DNA of 7,131 bases from Helicobacteraceae bacterium (lineage in GTDB: Bacteria; Campylobacterota; Campylobacteria; Campylobacterales; Sulfurimonadaceae): positions 1 to 7,131 of the forward strand of contig JALWKG010000057.1 in NCBI GenBank assembly GCA_027081565.1. Direction: 5' to 3'. Numbering within the stretch: position 1 is the stretch's first letter; every line of letters starts with the position of its first letter. The position numbers and the translations under genes are program-made. Below, piece after piece: positions 5,631 to 7,131 of the stretch. The notes under the pieces are model-generated. The model saw only the letters and a program-made list of their open reading frames with translations, had not been told where the DNA came from and did not search any database.

Positions 5631-6428
5631 GTGAGCAAAAGTAGTCGAGAACCTATTAGCGACAGACGAAAGTTTATTCTTAACATGGCGCGTGGTGCTG
5701 GTTTAGCCACATTGGGCGGTTTTGTGTGGAGTGCTTATGTAGATGAAGTGACAGCATCAACGCTATTGCTTCGTCCACCGGGTGCACTTATGGAAGAAGA
5801 CTTTTTGAAGACGTGTATAAAGTGTGGGTTATGTGTAGAAGCATGTCCTTTTGATACTTTGGTTCTTGCGGCGCCTGGTGATCACAAACCGGTGGGAACA
5901 CCATTTTTTATACCAAGAGAAGTACCATGTTATATGTGTGACGATATTCCTTGTGTACCTGTCTGTCCGACGGGTGCTCTGGATGAAGCGAGTGTCACAA
6001 AAGATGGTGTACTTGACATCAGAGAGATCGATATGGGACTTGCGGTCATTGACCAAGAGAGCTGTATCGCTTTTTGGGGTATCCAGTGTGATGCCTGTTA
6101 TCGTGCTTGTCCTATTTTGGGTGAAGCGATCACGATCGAGTATGCTAAAAATGAGAGAACAGGTAAACATGCGTTTATGAAGCCTGTTGTTCATAATGAT
6201 GTCTGTACCGGTTGCGGTATGTGTGAACTGGCATGTGTAACAGAAAAAGCATCTATCTTTGTTTTGCCGAGAGAAGTCTCGACAGGTAAAGCAGGTGATC
6301 ACTATATCAAAGGGTGGGACAAGGCTGATGACAAACGTGTCAAAGATGCTAAAGCCATTAACACCAAAACACGATTGAGTGAGAAGTCTGCCATGGATTC
6401 GTTAAACGATAGCGGGGATCTGTACTAA
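5631..6428 (+). CDS. napG: Ferredoxin-type quinol dehydrogenase component NapG
   Basis: NapG is a periplasmic iron-sulfur protein that works with membrane protein NapH to carry electrons from menaquinol towards the nitrate reductase. The 265-residue product starts at GTG and has a twin-arginine motif DRRKFIL (R12-R13) followed by a hydrophobic stretch to about residue 36, consistent with Tat export. Sixteen cysteines form four 4Fe-4S motifs: C62/C65/C68/C72, C100/C103/C108/C112, C145/C153/C156/C160 and C192/C195/C198/C202. The third has the long C-x7-C gap typical of the NapG/MauM family. A downstream ATG (codon 19) would remove the Tat motif and is unlikely. The gene follows napA by 31 nt, and its stop codon shares one base with the napH start (TAATG), which points to coupled translation. 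The C-terminal part after about 225 is Lys/Asp-rich and not part of the cluster-binding core. Confidence 0.96.
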   Translation: MSKSSREPISDRRKFILNMARGAGLATLGGFVWSAYVDEVTASTLLLRPPGALMEEDFLKTCIKCGLCVEACPFDTLVLAAPGDHKPVGTPFFIPREVPCYMCDDIPCVPVCPTGALDEASVTKDGVLDIREIDMGLAVIDQESCIAFWGIQCDACYRACPILGEAITIEYAKNERTGKHAFMKPVVHNDVCTGCGMCELACVTEKASIFVLPREVSTGKAGDHYIKGWDKADDKRVKDAKAINTKTRLSEKSAMDSLNDSGDLY

Positions 6429-7131
6429 TGAAAACTGTATGGAACAACTACCGCTACCTTATTTTACGACGCATAACTCAGATTGGGCTTTTGGTACTGT
6501 ACTTTGGTGCAAATGCATGGGGATGGACACTGCTTCAAGGTAACTTGAGTTCATCTATTATTTTAGGTGTGATTCCGATGAGTGATCCATACGCAGCGCT
6601 GCAAATGCTTGTAGCAGGTGCAGCGTTAGCGATGGATCTACTTATTGGGGCAGCGGTTGTGACAGTGTTTTACATGCTGATCGGTGGTAGAGCATTTTGT
6701 TCTTGGGTCTGTCCCATTAACATGGTGACAGATGCTGCTGCTTGGTTACGTGAAAAACTGGAGATCAACCGTGTTCAAAACGGTAAGGTGCCTGTTAAAA
6801 GAGTGACGCGTTACTGGGTCTTGGGGCTTGGTCTTGTTGTCTCTGCTGTGATGGGTGTGACCGCTTTTGAGTTTATCTCACCGATATCGATGGTTCACAG
6901 AGGTCTTGTCTTTGGCATGGGCTTTGGTTGGGCTGCGATTGCTGTTATCTTTCTTTTTGATCTGTTCGTTTTGAAAAACGGATGGTGTGGACATGTCTGT
7001 CCATTGGGTGGAATGTATAGCCTACTGGGCAAGTTTAGTCTCATAAGAGTACACCACGATGAAGAAGCGTGTACCTTGTGTATGAAGTGTAAGGATGTTT
7101 GCCCTGAGCAACAAGTCCTACACATGATCGG
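6428..7131 (+). CDS. napH: Quinol dehydrogenase membrane component NapH (3' end cut off)
   Basis: NapH is an inner-membrane iron-sulfur protein that, with NapG, oxidises menaquinol and feeds electrons to periplasmic nitrate reductase. The frame starts at the ATG overlapping the napG stop codon and stays open for 234 codons to the right edge, so the C-terminus is missing. The protein has about four hydrophobic membrane segments, near residues 17-37, 57-85, 130-148 and 162-182. Two C-x3-C-P motifs are present, C91SWVC95P and C187GHVC191P; such motifs are a hallmark of NapH and important for quinol oxidation in Wolinella NapH. A 4Fe-4S ferredoxin motif follows: C215-x2-C218-x2-C221-x3-C225-P. 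NapH proteins usually run some 260-290 residues and carry a second ferredoxin motif, so roughly 30-60 residues probably lie beyond the window. In related genomes napB, napF, napL and napD follow. The start has no separate strong ribosome binding site, which fits translational coupling to napG. Confidence 0.95.
   Translation, partial: MKTVWNNYRYLILRRITQIGLLVLYFGANAWGWTLLQGNLSSSIILGVIPMSDPYAALQMLVAGAALAMDLLIGAAVVTVFYMLIGGRAFCSWVCPINMVTDAAAWLREKLEINRVQNGKVPVKRVTRYWVLGLGLVVSAVMGVTAFEFISPISMVHRGLVFGMGFGWAAIAVIFLFDLFVLKNGWCGHVCPLGGMYSLLGKFSLIRVHHDEEACTLCMKCKDVCPEQQVLHMI

Noticed and set aside
5258..5710. 150-codon minus-strand frame opposite the napA/napG junction
   Set aside because: It overlaps the strongly conserved NapA C-terminus and NapG start, and its product has no domain-like pattern. 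It is a shadow of the real genes.
5829..6302. 157-codon minus-strand frame opposite napG
   Set aside because: It lies entirely within napG, whose sixteen cluster cysteines are intact. The antisense product is unstructured and rich in Thr and Arg.

Overview
The window reads as chromosomal DNA of a Campylobacterota (epsilonproteobacterial) organism, most like the Sulfurovum/Sulfurimonas group. The grounds are a nap cluster that begins napA-napG-napH with no napD or napF in front, an enlarged NapA of 942 residues, AT-rich intergenic DNA and strong AAGGAG-type ribosome binding sites. The genus is inferred from gene order and protein style, not from a database match.

Layout. Positions 1-240 hold no gene I can support; two short frames are open from the left edge. 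A lipoprotein gene with a probable beta-propeller fold lies on the minus strand (241-1449). It is divergent from a second, unrelated lipoprotein gene on the plus strand (1647-2459), which carries a canonical EF-hand calcium loop and a long acidic tail. The 197-bp gap between them holds a good minus-strand promoter and two perfect heptamer direct repeats with 11-bp periodicity. After the second lipoprotein comes a weak hairpin, then about 270 bp of very AT-rich DNA.

From 2677 onward is the periplasmic nitrate reductase operon. A perfect Crp/Fnr-type palindrome sits 41.5 bp ahead of a predicted start site, followed by napA (2771-5599), napG (5631-6428) and napH (6428 to the right edge, cut off). 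NapA is the Tat-exported molybdenum catalytic subunit. NapH (membrane, quinol-oxidising side) and NapG (periplasmic, four 4Fe-4S clusters) pass electrons from menaquinol towards NapA. In related bacteria napB, napF, napL and napD follow and would lie beyond the right edge.

The nap genes themselves are ordinary and well conserved. The less explained parts are the two lipoproteins and the layered signals in the two intergenic regions. I did not find convincing evidence of a wholly new system.
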